NCBI GenBank assembly: GCA_903847495.1
Contig: CAINDT010000082.1
Coordinates: 1 to 14,838 of the forward strand
DNA from: an uncultured Actinomycetes bacterium
GTDB lineage: Bacteria > Actinomycetota > Thermoleophilia > Gaiellales > F1-60-MAGs149
Length of the DNA stretch: 14,838 bases
Direction of reading: 5' to 3'
Shown: positions 1-7,108 of the stretch, piece by piece
Layout: the number at the start of each line of letters is the position of its first letter
Numbering within the stretch: position 1 is the first letter of the stretch
Notes under the pieces: generated by a model
What the model was told of the DNA's origin: nothing
What the model saw: the letters and a program-made list of their open reading frames with translations, nothing else
Database searches by the model: none
Program-made: the position numbers and the translations under genes

Positions 1-47
1 CGCCGCGCCCATCAGGGCGAGAGCGGTGCCGCCGCTCCGTCCGGCGA

Positions 48-94
48 CTGACGTCTCGTCAGCGCGGTGAGGCTCCGCCGGGGGTGTCCCCGGC
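48..94. terminator. Two tandem GC-rich hairpins, possible terminator
   Basis: The first hairpin is CTGACG-TCT-CGTCAG at 48-62, a perfect 6-bp stem. The second is GCCGGGG-GTGT-CCCCGGC at 77-94, a perfect 7-bp stem with a four-base loop. Neither is followed by a T-tract, so they are not classic intrinsic terminators, although high-GC actinomycetes often use such U-poor hairpins. The first hairpin contains the TGA that would end a rightward upstream frame. They could equally be operators for the gene at 173. Confidence 0.35.
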
Positions 95-132
95 AATCGC
101 TCCGCGGCATGGCGTGGCCCGATTCGCGGTGC

Positions 133-164
133 TACCGTGGCCCTCGGGTCGATTTCCTGAGGAG
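133..164 (+). promoter_or_regulatory. Candidate -10 and Shine-Dalgarno for the gene at 173
   Basis: TGAGGAG at 158-164 lies 8 bases before the ATG at 173 and is a good Shine-Dalgarno sequence, which fixes that start. TACCGT at 133-138, preceded by TG one base upstream (130-131), fits an extended -10 element. No convincing -35 is visible. This is the only transcription-unit start in the window with a clear leader and ribosome binding site. Confidence 0.45.
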
Positions 165-172
165 CCGTCGTC

Positions 173-880
173 ATGACATCCAATGAGAGCACCGTGGTCG
201 CCACGGCCGATAGTGCGAAGGCGGGGGACGAACGCAAGCAGCGCCTGCTCGACCGCACGGAGATCGTGCTCGCAATCCTGCTCGGCGTCGCGGCGATCCT
301 GACGGCGTGGTCGACGTTCCAGAGCGCCCAGCTTGGCTCGGCCATGACCGCGGCCTACAGCGAGGGTATTCGCGTGTCGGATGCCGCGTCGCAGGCATTC
401 AATGACGCCTCGGCGGCCGACGTCGCCGATCAGGCGCTGTTCCTCGAGTTCGCAAAGTCCGCCCAAAGCGGTGACGAGGCGACGGCCGGCTATATCCACG
501 ATTCGCTGATGTCCGAGGAACTCGCCGCCGCCGTCGATTGGTGGTCCGAGCAGCCCGATTCCTCTGGGTACGACACGCCATTCACCGAGGACAACCCGAA
601 CTGGTCGACGGCCTTGTACGACGATGCTGCGGCGCTCGATGCCGACGCGCAGGCGAAGTTCGACGAGGCGAAGGAGAAGGACGCCCTCGGTAGCGACTTC
701 GACATCCTCGCGATCATCATCGCCCTCGCCCTGTTCCTCTTCGGCGTCGCCAGCCTCGTCCGCCAGGAGCGCATCAAGATCGGACTCGGGGCCGTCGGCG
801 GAGTGATTCTGCTGTTCTCGATCATTCGCCTGCTCCAGCTCGGCAACCCGGCGGGCGTCTCGCTCGGGCTGCTCTTCTAG
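173..880 (+). CDS. Three-segment membrane protein of unknown function
   Basis: This 235-residue protein is not assigned to a named family. It has a charged cytoplasmic-type N-terminus (residues 1-29) and a first hydrophobic segment at about 30-48. A soluble acidic, Ala/Asp-rich region follows at about 50-175, probably helical, with a WW pair at 123-124. Two more membrane segments lie at about 177-195 and 202-222, separated by a short basic turn (RQERIK). The plan of one segment, a long acidic domain and two closing segments resembles DUF4337-like hypothetical membrane proteins, but that is a resemblance from memory. The ATG is chosen for the Shine-Dalgarno sequence 8 bases upstream. The stop lies only 5 bases before the channel gene at 886, so the two are almost surely co-transcribed, which suggests an accessory or regulatory role to the channel. 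Confidence 0.85.
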   Translation: MTSNESTVVATADSAKAGDERKQRLLDRTEIVLAILLGVAAILTAWSTFQSAQLGSAMTAAYSEGIRVSDAASQAFNDASAADVADQALFLEFAKSAQSGDEATAGYIHDSLMSEELAAAVDWWSEQPDSSGYDTPFTEDNPNWSTALYDDAAALDADAQAKFDEAKEKDALGSDFDILAIIIALALFLFGVASLVRQERIKIGLGAVGGVILLFSIIRLLQLGNPAGVSLGLLF

Positions 881-885
881 ACCCC

Positions 886-2775
886 ATGGCTCGGCCGATC
901 ACGACGCGCGATCGCCTGCGCTACCGCTTCGACGCCACGCTGTCGCGCGGCACCATCGGCGTGATCGCGTGGCTCGCCGCCATCACCATCGTCGTGGTGT
1001 TGGTCGCGGGAATCGCGGTCTGGCTGCTCGGCGTTCGTACGAGTGGCGAGCAGCAGACCGGCTTCATCGAGGGCACGTGGCTCAACCTGATGCACGCGAT
1101 CGACGCGGGAGCACTCGGCGGCGACTCGGGGTGGACCTGGCGCCTGATCGCGCTCGTCGTCACGCTCGCCGGCATCTTCGTCCTGTCGATCCTGATCGGC
1201 ATCATCTCGTCCGGCATCGAGAGTCGGCTGAGCGAGCTCCGTAAGGGCCGCTCGCTCGTCGTCGAGCAGGGGCACACGCTTATCCTCGGCTGGTCGCCGA
1301 AGCTGCACCAGATCCTCGCCGAGCTCGACGTCGCCAACGAGAACCAGCGCGACCCCTGCGTCGTGATCCTCGCCGATCGCGACAAGGTCGAGATGGAGGA
1401 CGAGGTGCGCGCCCGCGCCGGCGACGGTCGACGCACCCGCGTCATCTGCCGCTCCGGCAGCCCTTCGGACCTGAGTGACCTCGAGTTCGTACGCCCCGAG
1501 GACGCGAAGTCGATCCTGATCCTGCTCGACGAGGTGTCGGGCGATCCGGGTGTCGTGAAGACCGTGCTCGCGCTGCTCGCCCTCGACCCCGAGCTTGCAC
1601 GTCTGCGCGTCACCGCGGAGTTCGAGAGTCAGGATTCGGCTGCGGCGATCGATCGCGCGACGAGCGGGCGGATGGGCATCGTCGTCTCCAGCGACGTGAT
1701 CGCGCGCGTGACGGCGCAGGTGTGCCGGCAGTCCGGTCTGAGTCTCGTTTTCCAGGAGCTGCTCGACTTCGACGGCGACGAGGTCTACTTCCAGGAGGAG
1801 CCGGGTCTCGTCGGCGCCGCGTTCGGCGATGCGCTGACGGTCTACGACCGCTCGGCGATCATCGGCGTCCGTGATGCCCGCGGCATCGTCACCCTCAGTC
1901 CGCCGCTGGGCCGCGTATTCGAGGCGGGCGATCAGGTCATCGCGATCTCGGCCGACGACGACACGATCCGCCTGTCCGGCGAGGTGACGCGCGGTGCGAC
2001 CGGGCCGGCGAACGTGGAGCCGGCGATCGTCCCGGCGCGGGAGAGCACGCTGCTGATCGGTTGGAACGCGCTCGCCCCGACGATCCTCGGTGAGCTCGAT
2101 CGCTACGTGTCGCCCGGCTCGACGGTGCGGCTGCTCGTCGATCCGACGCAGATCAAGGAGCCTATCGAGCTGCCGGACCTGGTCAACACCGCGACGGACG
2201 TTGTCGAGATGGACACGGTGGACGGTGTGCAGCTCGCCGCGCAGGTGCATCGCGATCGCTACGACCAGGTGATCATCCTCTGCTACCGCAGCGGCGATCC
2301 GGCGGCCGATGACGCCCGCGCGCTGCTGACGCTCCTGCAGGTGCGCCAGGCGACGCAGCAGGAAGGGCCGAACGCCAGCGTGCGGCTCGTGACCGAGTTG
2401 CTCGACGTCCGCGATGTCGATCTCGCCCGCGTTGCGAATCCCGACGACTTCGTGGTGAGCGAGCGGTTGACGAGCCTCATGCTCGCGCAGCTGTCAGAGA
2501 ACAACGAGCTCCGCGGCGTGTTCGCCGACCTCTTCGACGCGGAGGGCGTGGAACTCGTCCTCGTGCCCGCCGAGCGCTACGGCCTGACCGGAGGCGAGAC
2601 GTCCTTCGGTGACGCCGTCGTGGCTGCGCGCGATCGCGGCCACGTGGCCGTTGGCGTGCGCATCGTGTCGGCCGCCGTCGAAGGCGGACTCGGCGGTGGC
2701 GGCGTGCTGGTCAACCCGCCAAAGGCGCGGTCGTTCGCCTTCGGCGACGGCGACCAGATTCTCGTCCTCGCCTGA
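886..2775 (+). CDS. CASTOR/POLLUX-like ion channel with two RCK domains
   Basis: This 629-residue protein resembles bacterial relatives of the plant CASTOR/POLLUX/DMI1 channels. A first membrane segment lies at about 22-48. A re-entrant pore-like stretch follows (about 60-80, LMHAIDAGALGGDSG), then a second segment (about 85-110) and the conserved SGIESRLSELRKGRS linker. The first cytoplasmic Rossmann-like RCK domain starts near TLILGWSPKL (131-140) and a second begins near LLIGWNALAP (about residue 387). The pore has no TVGYG potassium signature, as is usual in this family, so the ion cannot be read from sequence; plant members conduct calcium or potassium. The ATG starts 5 bases after the upstream stop with no evident Shine-Dalgarno, consistent with translational coupling to the small membrane protein. 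Gating by a nucleotide or cation at the RCK domains is inferred from the family. Confidence 0.85.
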   Translation: MARPITTRDRLRYRFDATLSRGTIGVIAWLAAITIVVVLVAGIAVWLLGVRTSGEQQTGFIEGTWLNLMHAIDAGALGGDSGWTWRLIALVVTLAGIFVLSILIGIISSGIESRLSELRKGRSLVVEQGHTLILGWSPKLHQILAELDVANENQRDPCVVILADRDKVEMEDEVRARAGDGRRTRVICRSGSPSDLSDLEFVRPEDAKSILILLDEVSGDPGVVKTVLALLALDPELARLRVTAEFESQDSAAAIDRATSGRMGIVVSSDVIARVTAQVCRQSGLSLVFQELLDFDGDEVYFQEEPGLVGAAFGDALTVYDRSAIIGVRDARGIVTLSPPLGRVFEAGDQVIAISADDDTIRLSGEVTRGATGPANVEPAIVPARESTLLIGWNALAPTILGELDRYVSPGSTVRLLVDPTQIKEPIELPDLVNTATDVVEMDTVDGVQLAAQVHRDRYDQVIILCYRSGDPAADDARALLTLLQVRQATQQEGPNASVRLVTELLDVRDVDLARVANPDDFVVSERLTSLMLAQLSENNELRGVFADLFDAEGVELVLVPAERYGLTGGETSFGDAVVAARDRGHVAVGVRIVSAAVEGGLGGGGVLVNPPKARSFAFGDGDQILVLA

Positions 2776-2777
2776 GC

Positions 2778-2801
2778 GTTGCTGCGCCGGCGGGCGACGA
2801 C
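2778..2801. terminator. Weak imperfect hairpin between converging units
   Basis: GTTGCTGCGCC (2778-2788) and GGCGACGAC (2793-2801) can form an imperfect stem with mismatches and G-U pairs. It sits in the 39-base gap between the channel gene stop and the 3' end of the convergent tRNA gene, where a bidirectional terminator would be expected. There is no T-tract on either side, so support is mostly positional. Confidence 0.2.
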
Positions 2802-2814
2802 GTGGTTCCCGTGA

Positions 2815-2885
2815 TGGGCCGACAGGGAATCGAACCCTGACCGAGAGATTAAAAGTCTCCTGCTCGACCTTCGAGCTACCGGCCC
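2815..2885 (-). tRNA. tRNA-Lys (anticodon TTT)
   Basis: Read on the - strand, the sequence folds into a cloverleaf. The acceptor stem GGGCCGG pairs with TCGGCCC and is followed by discriminator A. The anticodon arm is GGAGA-CTTTTAA-TCTCT and the T arm is CAGGG-TTCGATT-CCCTG. The anticodon is TTT, giving lysine. No CCA is encoded (TCA follows). The D arm is GCTC-GAAGGTC-GAGC: the loop has only 7 bases, and the usual A14 and A21 are G and C, which could add a fifth base pair. The length is 71 bases. It lies 28 bases after the MFS gene on the same strand and may be read from that transcript or from its own promoter, which I cannot identify. Confidence 0.92.
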
Positions 2886-2913
2886 GACCGGAGTCTACGA
2901 CGGGCGCGGCATG

Positions 2914-4161
2914 TCAGTCGTCGTAGACGCCGATCTGCGGCTCGCGTAGCCGCACGATCGGAATCAGGGCGAGCAGGAGCAAGGCAGTGAGTGTGAGTCC
3001 GACGGCGGGGAACCCGAAGCGATCGAGGACGATGCCGGCGGAGATCACGGCCGTGGCGCCGCAGAGCGACACGATCTGGTCGTTCGACGCCGTCAGGCGG
3101 CCGCGCTCCTGCGGGGTGGTGATGTCGGCGAGAATCGTCGTGCCCGCGACCCACGAGGCGCACCAGCCGAGGCCGAGCAGGAAGAAGAACGGCAGGATCA
3201 GCCACGAGTCGCCGAGCAGCGACGTGCCGGTCGCGCCGATGCCCGTTACGAGGACGCCGGCGATGACGGTACGGCGTCGCCCGAAGCGGTCGGTCAGCCG
3301 CCCCAGCGGTGCGGCCAGCCCGAACATGCCGAGGAAGTGCGCGGAGATGAACAGCCCGACGATTGCCGGCCCCATGCCGTTCTTGTCCAGCACGACGGCG
3401 GTCACGCCCATCACACCGACCATCGCCGCCTGGATCAGCGCGGCCGCAGTGATGGCCGCACGGGCGGGGCGGAGGGCCAGCAGCTCGCGGCGCGTGCGCG
3501 GCGTGCCGTGCTCCGGCTCGGGTGCGGCGCCGGGGAAGTACGCGTCGAGGTTGCGTGCCACATCTCGGGGATCCACCGCGATGCCGCGTACGAGCAGGAG
3601 CGCGACAATCGCGGTTAACGGCACGAGCAGCCACGGCGCGGCCGCCTCCTTGATGCTCAGCGTGGCGGCGATCAGGACGAGGCCCGAGCCCAGGAGCGGC
3701 CCGATGATGCTGCCGATCGCACCTGCCGAGACGACCAGGCCGACGCCGTGCGCCCGCTGTGCTGGGGGGTAGAGGTCGGCGGCCGCGGCGCGGTGCATCA
3801 TCGCCGGGCCCTGGCCGAAGCCGAAGACGATCGTGCCGGCCACCAGCAGGATGTAGGACGAGGTGAGGATCGCCAGGGCGCAGATGATCGCGCCGAGCGT
3901 CAGCAGCGCCAGACCGGCGGTGAGCACCGGCAGGCGGCCGTGGCGATCACTCACGCGCCCAGCCACGAACAGGGCGGACACGCTCGCCAGCATCGCCACG
4001 CCGACGCTGGTGCCGGCCATGCTCGCGTGGTGCGACAGCTCGGCCGTGGCGACCGCACCGACGCTGGCGTTGAGCGGGATCGCGGCACTGGTCGCGGCCT
4101 GTCCGCACGCGAGGCGCAGCGTCCACTGCGAGATCCGTCGCGGAACCCGCTGCTCGGTCAC
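2914..4161 (-). CDS. MFS transporter
   Basis: From a GTG at 4161 this is a 415-residue polytopic protein with about 12 hydrophobic segments. The major-facilitator motif A between segments 2 and 3 is present (GRVSDRHGRLPVL, residues 68-80). Its pseudo-repeat in the second half is also there (GRLTDRFGRRRTVI, 287-300). A basic/acidic central loop (about 195-235) divides the two six-helix halves, as the family requires. The pattern fits a drug/metabolite proton antiporter, but the substrate cannot be told. A longer open frame extends upstream to 4305, but its extra residues are Arg/Pro-rich and lie inside the AlgH gene, so the GTG 8 bases after the AlgH stop is preferred. It is the last protein gene of the leftward unit and is probably translated by coupling, as no strong Shine-Dalgarno is seen. 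Confidence 0.88.
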   Translation of the reverse strand: MTEQRVPRRISQWTLRLACGQAATSAAIPLNASVGAVATAELSHHASMAGTSVGVAMLASVSALFVAGRVSDRHGRLPVLTAGLALLTLGAIICALAILTSSYILLVAGTIVFGFGQGPAMMHRAAAADLYPPAQRAHGVGLVVSAGAIGSIIGPLLGSGLVLIAATLSIKEAAAPWLLVPLTAIVALLLVRGIAVDPRDVARNLDAYFPGAAPEPEHGTPRTRRELLALRPARAAITAAALIQAAMVGVMGVTAVVLDKNGMGPAIVGLFISAHFLGMFGLAAPLGRLTDRFGRRRTVIAGVLVTGIGATGTSLLGDSWLILPFFFLLGLGWCASWVAGTTILADITTPQERGRLTASNDQIVSLCGATAVISAGIVLDRFGFPAVGLTLTALLLLALIPIVRLREPQIGVYDD

Positions 4162-4169
4162 GGCGCCGC

Positions 4170-4718
4170 TCAATTCAGCGACGGATCGTCCGGCTGGAGC
4201 GAGAACAGCGCGAGATGGCCGCCGTGGCGGCGCAGCGCCTGCTTCCACAGCTCCTCGGGGCGTTCGGTGAAGCAGTCGTCGATGTGCGCGGGGATTACGA
4301 CCCACGCCTCCTCGTCCAGCTCGCTCTCCAACTGCCCGGCGCCCCAGCCGGCGTAGCCCGCGAAGACACGGGCGCGGATCACCGTCGCCGGGTCGAGCGT
4401 CTCGTCGGCATCGGCGGGCAGGAAGCCCACGGTGCCGAAGGCGATCGCGGCGGAGCGGTTGCCATCGACGAAGTCGCCGAGGGCCATCACGGCCTCGGGC
4501 TGGACGGGGCCACCCTGATGCACGGGTTCGTCCGCGCGGACGAAGCCGCTCAGCATGGGCACGGCGTCGGCGACGGTCACGTCGAGCGGGCGGTTGAGGA
4601 CGAGGCCCATGGCGCCCTGCTCATCGTGCTCGGCGATCAACACGACCGAGCCCGCGAAGTTCGGATCGCCGAGCGTCGGCGTGGCGATCAGCAGCCGACC
4701 CTGCAGCGAACCCTCCAT
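4170..4718 (-). CDS. algH: YqgE/AlgH family protein (UPF0301)
   Basis: This 182-residue protein matches the YqgE/AlgH family along its full length; members are usually 180-190 residues. It has the N-terminal signature GRLLIATPTLGDPNFAGSVV (7-26), then MGLVLNRP (37-44), GGPV (69-72), GYAGWGAGQLESEL (121-134), and the C-terminal PDDPSLN (176-182). AlgH was linked to alginate gene control in Pseudomonas, but the biochemical role of the family is unsettled. The ATG at 4718 is chosen because the conserved block begins at residue 7. An in-frame ATG at 4730 would add four residues (MLPP), and neither start has a clear Shine-Dalgarno. It lies 22 bases after the photolyase stop and 8 bases before the MFS start, so it sits in the middle of the leftward operon. 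Confidence 0.92.
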   Translation of the reverse strand: MEGSLQGRLLIATPTLGDPNFAGSVVLIAEHDEQGAMGLVLNRPLDVTVADAVPMLSGFVRADEPVHQGGPVQPEAVMALGDFVDGNRSAAIAFGTVGFLPADADETLDPATVIRARVFAGYAGWGAGQLESELDEEAWVVIPAHIDDCFTERPEELWKQALRRHGGHLALFSLQPDDPSLN

Positions 4719-4740
4719 GGGAGGCAGCATACGCCGAATC

Positions 4741-6291
4741 TCAGAGGGTGCCGCGCTCGATCGCCTGCGCGACCGTCGCGGCACGGGCGCGGATCGCGCG
4801 CTGCTCATCGGCGTCGAAGCGGTCCCAGCCGCGGGCGGCCTGCGCGGTGCGCGGGTTGCGCACGAGACGCGCGTGGTGGCGCGCGGTGAAGTCCCAGTAG
4901 AGCGTGGTGAACGGGCAGGCGTCCTCGCCGGTGCGCTGGCGCGGGTCGAAGCGGCACCCGGCGCAGTGGCCGGTCATGCGCTTGAGATACGCGCCGCCGG
5001 CCGCGTAGGGCTTCGTCGCCATCAGCCCGCCGTCGGCGTGGAGCGCCATGCCGGTCACGTTCGCCTGCATCACCCAGTCATAGCCGTCCGCGAAGCGTTC
5101 GCGGAACCACGCGTTCGCCGCCTGCGGCTCGGTGCCCAGCAGGAGCATCAGATTGCCGAGCACCATCAGGCGGTCGATGTGGTGCGTCCACGCGTAGCGC
5201 TCCACGACGTCGGCGACCTGCTGCACACAGGCCAGCTCCGTGCGGGCGGCGCCGGTCAGGACGGGCGGCACGGGACCGTGTGCGTCGAGCTCGTTGCGTC
5301 CCGCATACGCAGGCATCTCGCGCCAGTAGATGCCGTTGACGTACTCGCGCCAGCCCAGGATCTGTCGAATGAAGCCCTCGGCCGAGGCGAGCGGCACGCG
5401 CCCGTCGTGCCAGGCGGTCTCGGCGGCGCGGATGCACGTCAGCGGATCAAGCAGGCCGATGTTGAGCATCGGCGCGATCGTCGCGTGGCGCAGCCACGGA
5501 TCGTCGGGATCGCTGACGTCCTCGTAGGGACCGAAGCCGGCGAGCCGGTGCTCGATGAAGTCGGCGAGCCAGCGCTCGCTCTCGGCCCGGGTCGTGGGCA
5601 GCCAGAAGTCCTCGGCGCGACCGGGCAGGCCCGGCAGCAGGCGGTCGATGTCGGCCTGCACGCCGGCAAGCACCGGGTCGTCGTGATCGATTACCGGTGG
5701 CGGGGTAGGGCGATCGCGTTCGCCGCTCCGCTTCCACGCGGCGAACGTCTCGCGGTTATCGGGGTCGTACGACCATTGCCCGCCGGCCGGCTGATCGCCG
5801 TCCATCAGCACGTCGTGGGTGCGGCGCATCCACATGTAGAACTCCTGCATGCGCAGGCGCTTGCGGTCGCCGGCCCAGGTCGCGAACGCCTCGCGGCTGC
5901 AGAGGAACTGCGTGTCGTCCACCACCGTCACCGGGACGCCCGCCGTGCTCGCGACGTGCGGCAGTGCGGCCTGGGCCTGCCAGCCGCACGGCGCCATCGT
6001 CACGACCTCGTCCGCGCCGTGGTGGCGGACGGCCTCGGCGATCGCGTCGGCGAACCCGAGTCCGCGCTCGAGGCGGCACTCCTCGACCTGCCAGCCAGCG
6101 GCGCGCAACTCCTCGGCGAAGCGTCGCATGGCGGTCAGCACCAGCGCGACCTTGTGGCGATGCAGCAGTCCACGGCCGATGTGCGGCAGCGACTCGACGA
6201 GCAGCACGCGATCCGTCGTGCGGTCCGCCACCGCGAGCGCACCGCCCGTCGGCGTCAGCTGCGTGCCGTGGATCCAGACGAGCCGCGTCAT
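4741..6291 (-). CDS. phrB: FeS-type (6-4) photolyase / bacterial cryptochrome
   Basis: This 516-residue flavoprotein belongs to the iron-sulfur bacterial cryptochrome/photolyase group (DPRP family). Its best-studied member, Agrobacterium PhrB, repairs pyrimidine (6-4) photoproducts using light, FAD, a lumazine antenna and a 4Fe-4S cluster. Four candidate cluster cysteines are visible: C355, C443, C446 and C459. From memory, PhrB uses C350, C438, C441 and C454, the same spacing with a constant offset of five. The same offset places H370/H371 over the PhrB histidine pair important for repair, and Y429/Y435 over its active-site tyrosines. The antenna-type Rossmann domain occupies about 1-135 and the helical FAD domain about 200-500. 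The ATG overlaps the Fpg/Nei stop as ATGA, which indicates translational coupling. The repair specificity is inferred from residue conservation. Confidence 0.94.
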   Translation of the reverse strand: MTRLVWIHGTQLTPTGGALAVADRTTDRVLLVESLPHIGRGLLHRHKVALVLTAMRRFAEELRAAGWQVEECRLERGLGFADAIAEAVRHHGADEVVTMAPCGWQAQAALPHVASTAGVPVTVVDDTQFLCSREAFATWAGDRKRLRMQEFYMWMRRTHDVLMDGDQPAGGQWSYDPDNRETFAAWKRSGERDRPTPPPVIDHDDPVLAGVQADIDRLLPGLPGRAEDFWLPTTRAESERWLADFIEHRLAGFGPYEDVSDPDDPWLRHATIAPMLNIGLLDPLTCIRAAETAWHDGRVPLASAEGFIRQILGWREYVNGIYWREMPAYAGRNELDAHGPVPPVLTGAARTELACVQQVADVVERYAWTHHIDRLMVLGNLMLLLGTEPQAANAWFRERFADGYDWVMQANVTGMALHADGGLMATKPYAAGGAYLKRMTGHCAGCRFDPRQRTGEDACPFTTLYWDFTARHHARLVRNPRTAQAARGWDRFDADEQRAIRARAATVAQAIERGTL

Positions 6292-7052
6292 GCGACGGGC
6301 TCGGCGACCTGCTCATCTGGGCACCACCACGTCGTACGCCCGCCGATCGTCGCGCGTTCCAGCGCGCAGCCGCAGCGTGGGCACTGCGCACCGCGGCGGG
6401 CGCGGGCGAAGCGGCCGCGGCCCGATCCGCCCTTCGGCTTGAGCGCCTCGCGCATGGCGAACCGCAGCGACGAGCGCAGCTGATCGAGTTCGGCCGGCGA
6501 CAGCGAGCCGGCCGGTCGGCGGGGATCGACCTGCGCATCGAACAGCGCCTCGTCGGCGAGCAGGTTGCCGACGCCCGCGAGCGCGGCCTGATCCAGCAGG
6601 CGCGCCTTGATCGGCGCGCGCCCGGTGCCGACGCGCTCGCGGAAGGCCTTCGGCGTGATCGTCAGCGCGTCTGGGCCGAGGTGATCGATGCCGGCGCCGA
6701 GATGCGCGCGCGAGAGGCGCCGCTTGTCGCGCAGCGCGACGCGCGATTCGTCCTCGAACACCAGCGCTACGCGGTCCCAGCCGCGCGGGGCGACCTCCGG
6801 CGCGGCGCGGATCGAGCCGCCCATGCCGAGGTGCAGGCCGAGCTCGTGGCCGTTGTCGGTCTCGAGCCAGAGGAACTTGCCGTGACGGCACGCTGCTGTG
6901 ACGATCGAGCCGCGCAGCGCCTCGTCAAGCTCGCCCGGCTGATGCGGGCGGCAGACCCACGTGTCGGCGTCCTCGACGGCGGCGATGCGCAGCCCGACGC
7001 AGAGGCGCTCGAGCGTTCGGCGGGCCTTTTCGGCTTCGGGCAGTTCTGGCAC
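6288..7052 (-). CDS. Fpg/Nei-type DNA glycosylase with atypical zinc finger
   Basis: This 254-residue protein is a base-excision-repair glycosylase/AP lyase of the Fpg (MutM)/Nei family. It starts with the diagnostic PELPE, giving the catalytic N-terminal proline and glutamate (P2, E3). The conserved lysine is K59 (RHGKFL). The helix-two-turn-helix lies around PIKARLLDQAALAGVGNLLADEAL (147-170), and the C-terminal finger at 224-247. The start is GTG, fixed by the need for Pro at position 2. The finger is odd: the normal CxxC-x16-CxxC reads C224-P-R-C227 then C244-P-D-E247, so the fourth cysteine is glutamate; an extra cysteine at 229 might substitute. Oxidised purines are the likely substrate if it is Fpg-like, but Nei-like pyrimidine preference is not excluded. 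It is the first gene of the leftward unit and overlaps the photolyase by 4 bases. Confidence 0.9.
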   Translation of the reverse strand: MPELPEAEKARRTLERLCVGLRIAAVEDADTWVCRPHQPGELDEALRGSIVTAACRHGKFLWLETDNGHELGLHLGMGGSIRAAPEVAPRGWDRVALVFEDESRVALRDKRRLSRAHLGAGIDHLGPDALTITPKAFRERVGTGRAPIKARLLDQAALAGVGNLLADEALFDAQVDPRRPAGSLSPAELDQLRSSLRFAMREALKPKGGSGRGRFARARRGAQCPRCGCALERATIGGRTTWWCPDEQVAEPVA

Positions 7053-7108
7053 GTCCGGTCTTTCGCGCGACGCGCCGCAACGGCGCGAGGCATGGCACCC
7101 TTCCGGGT
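7053..7108. promoter_or_regulatory. Divergent promoter region with central inverted repeat
   Basis: These 56 bases separate the leftward repair/transport unit from the rightward flavoprotein pair and must carry both promoters. In the centre is a perfect inverted repeat, CGCGCCG-CAA-CGGCGCG, at 7071-7087, a candidate operator acting on both sides. On the right, CACCCT at 7096-7101 lies 7 bases before the ATG at 7109, the spacing expected of a -10 driving a leaderless transcript. ACCC-TTCC-GGGT (7097-7108) is a second small inverted repeat. No Shine-Dalgarno is seen for either gene. Confidence 0.5.

Larger units (their letters stand above)
1..172. other. Non-coding lead-in with two hairpins
   Basis: No gene can be supported here. 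In the + strand a short open frame runs from the window edge to a TGA at 49-51 and could be the last 16 codons of an upstream gene. An ATG on the - strand at 12-10 could instead begin a leftward gene. Neither can be decided from so little sequence. The rest holds two inverted repeats (48-62 and 77-94, listed separately), a possible -10 for the next gene, and a Shine-Dalgarno sequence. Confidence 0.4.

Noticed and set aside
1640..1700. Frequent GATCG/CGATCG words, as at 1646-1654, as a special signal
   Set aside because: They recur throughout the genes, mostly as Asp-Arg and Ile-Asp/Ile-Ala codon pairs, so they look like codon and genome-wide word bias; a genome count would be needed to claim more.
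877..2250. Leftward 457-codon open frame opposite the channel gene
   Set aside because: It mirrors the codon bias of the channel gene, has no recognisable motif, and is rich in Asp/Arg/His in the way typical of antisense shadows.
4162..4305. Upstream extension of the MFS gene to 4305
   Set aside because: The extra 48 residues are Arg/Pro-rich and come from the AlgH gene in another frame. The GTG at 4161 gives a normal MFS N-terminus.
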